A stretch of DNA of 5,717 nucleotides from Methanobrevibacter thaueri (GTDB taxonomy: Archaea; Methanobacteriota; Methanobacteria; Methanobacteriales; Methanobacteriaceae), in the NCBI RefSeq assembly GCF_015062905.1, contig NZ_SUTK01000070.1, positions 1 to 5,717 on the forward strand, read 5' to 3'. The notes beneath the pieces are model-generated. The model worked only from the letters and a program-made list of their open reading frames with translations, had not been told where the DNA came from and did no database searches. The position numbers were made by a program, and so were the translations under genes. Every line of letters begins with the position of its first letter. Positions within the stretch are counted from its first letter, which is position 1. Of the stretch, positions 5,082 to 5,717 are shown piece by piece.

Positions 5082-5603
5082 TTATATCACCTTTAATGTT
5101 TGAATAATGATTTCTGATACTTTTTCAGGATTGAAAGTACCAGTATTTATAATTATGTCATAGATATCCATATTTGAAATGTCAATGTTATGGATTTCCA
5201 TGTATCTTAAGGCTTCGCTTTTTTCACGAGTTATAATCTCTTCTTTAGCTACGTCAACAGACTTATCCTCTCTTTCGGAAATTCTTTTTGATCGGACATC
5301 GAAAGGTGTTACCAACCAAACTCTCAAATCAGCATTATCAACAAAATATGCGGACAATCTTCCTTCAACAATCAGATTTTCTGCTTCCTTAGCCTTATCA
5401 GCTTGCCTTTTGTCAATTTCTTTATCAATATCATCATTACCTTCAGCAAACTCACTGAATTCAAGAACGCTCATTCCTCTTTCTGCAGCCATTTCCCTAA
5501 AGACAAAACCTGCAGAGATATATGGAATATCCAACTTTTCTGAGAGACCCTCAGCAGTGGTTGTAGTTCCAGTTCCAGCCAATCCGCCGACAGTAATTAT
5601 CAT
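5082..5603 (-). CDS. cmk: Cytidylate kinase, archaeal type
   Basis: Cmk phosphorylates CMP (and dCMP) with ATP to give CDP, a cytosolic step of pyrimidine nucleotide supply. The product has 173 residues, normal for the short archaeal Cmk family related to adenylate kinase folds. The N-terminal P-loop is GGLAGTGTTTTA (residues 6-17). The Walker A lysine position (13) is threonine (ACT codon), a variant I recall from other methanogen Cmks but have not checked. The NMP-binding part follows: IPYISAGFVFREMAAERGMS (26-45), then EIDKRQADKAKEAENLIVEG and RLSAYFVDNADLRVWL. The lid-like basic segment is RSKRISEREDKSVD. The ATG at 5601-5603 shares its A with the rpl34e stop (TAATG), and GAGG (5614-5617) inside rpl34e is the likely ribosome-binding site. 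Its place among ribosomal genes is conserved in archaea. Confidence 0.95.
   Translation of the reverse strand: MIITVGGLAGTGTTTTAEGLSEKLDIPYISAGFVFREMAAERGMSVLEFSEFAEGNDDIDKEIDKRQADKAKEAENLIVEGRLSAYFVDNADLRVWLVTPFDVRSKRISEREDKSVDVAKEEIITREKSEALRYMEIHNIDISNMDIYDIIINTGTFNPEKVSEIIIQTLKVI
5086..5094 (-). promoter_or_regulatory. Shine-Dalgarno site of rpl14e inside cmk
   Basis: AAAGGTGAT on the minus strand, four bases upstream of the rpl14e ATG and within the last codons of cmk. It is a long anti-SD match and decides the rpl14e start. Confidence 0.8.
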
Positions 5604-5717
5604 TATTTTCTAGCCTCGTTTTTGAAATGTTTACGAGCACAGCTTGAACATAAGTAACCACCAAATGGACGGTTAGGTCTTTTAGCTGTTTTTGATAATT
5701 TTCCAATTTCATATGGA
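5603..5717 (-). CDS. rpl34e: 50S ribosomal protein eL34 (L34e), 3' end, cut by window edge
   Basis: This large-subunit ribosomal protein of archaea and eukaryotes is known only by its last 37 residues here, plus the TAA at 5603-5605. The N-terminus lies beyond the window. Visible is PYEIGKLSKTAKRPNRPFGG followed by YLCSSCARKHFKNEARK. The PYE...LSKT.KRP.RP.GGYLC..C pattern is diagnostic of archaeal L34e, and CSSC is the second half of its zinc ribbon; the first cysteine pair would be upstream. The stop overlaps the cmk start by one base (TAATG), so the two are probably translationally coupled. The promoter for this cluster is outside the window. Confidence 0.92.
   Translation of the reverse strand, partial: PYEIGKLSKTAKRPNRPFGGYLCSSCARKHFKNEARK

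Noticed and set aside
5179..5613. A 144-codon plus-strand reading frame antisense to cmk
   Set aside because: The product is serine/leucine-rich with no recognisable motif. It lies wholly over cmk, which is a clear family member in a conserved operon.
1..5717. CRISPR array, insertion sequence, restriction or defence genes
   Set aside because: No regularly spaced repeats, transposase, nuclease or terminal inverted repeats were seen in any part of the window.

Overview
The window looks like chromosomal DNA from a low-GC methanogenic archaeon, most likely a member of the Methanobacteriales near Methanobrevibacter. The evidence is as follows. The ribosomal proteins are archaeal/eukaryotic-type (eL34, eL14, archaeal-length uS13 and uS4). 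A Cbf5-type pseudouridine synthase and an archaeal cytidylate kinase lie among them. Shine-Dalgarno sites of the GGAGGTGAT type are present, the intergenic DNA is very AT-rich with TTTATATA-like TATA boxes, and the tRNA gene lacks an encoded CCA. The genus is an inference from gene order and composition; no search was run.

Layout, left to right. Positions 1-917 (minus strand) hold the 5' part of rps4 (uS4, cut by the window edge) preceded by complete rps13 (uS13). This is the start of the conserved archaeal rps13-rps4-rps11-rpoD operon. Positions 918-1389 have no protein gene. They hold the rps13 promoter region with two palindromes, a minus-strand tRNA-Ser(GGA) with oligo-T terminator tracts, an AT-rich region with a strong TATA box and another inverted repeat, and the lemA promoter. 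Positions 1390-3732 (plus strand) hold a two-gene unit: lemA (single-pass helical membrane protein) and a 590-residue DUF2207 protein with a signal peptide, three predicted membrane segments and a poly-glycine tail. A T-rich terminator follows. Positions 3826-5717 (minus strand) hold cbf5/truB, rpl14e (eL14), cmk and the 3' end of rpl34e (eL34). They are read in the order rpl34e-cmk-rpl14e-cbf5.

The minus-strand genes are a translation and RNA-modification cluster: ribosomal proteins, the H/ACA guide-RNP/tRNA pseudouridine synthase, CMP/dCMP phosphorylation, and a serine tRNA. The lemA-DUF2207 pair runs in the opposite direction between cbf5 and tRNA-Ser/rps13, and looks like an unrelated envelope module lodged in that cluster. 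rpl34e, cmk and rpl14e are packed with a 1-nt overlap and then a 0-nt gap, which suggests translational coupling. cbf5 is instead separated from rpl14e by a 68-nt gap holding a hairpin and three T7 tracts.

I see no convincing new system. The items most worth checking are the palindromes at the rps13 operon promoter, the terminator-like element between rpl14e and cbf5, the P-loop of Cmk with threonine in place of the usual lysine, and the uncharacterised LemA-DUF2207 pair.
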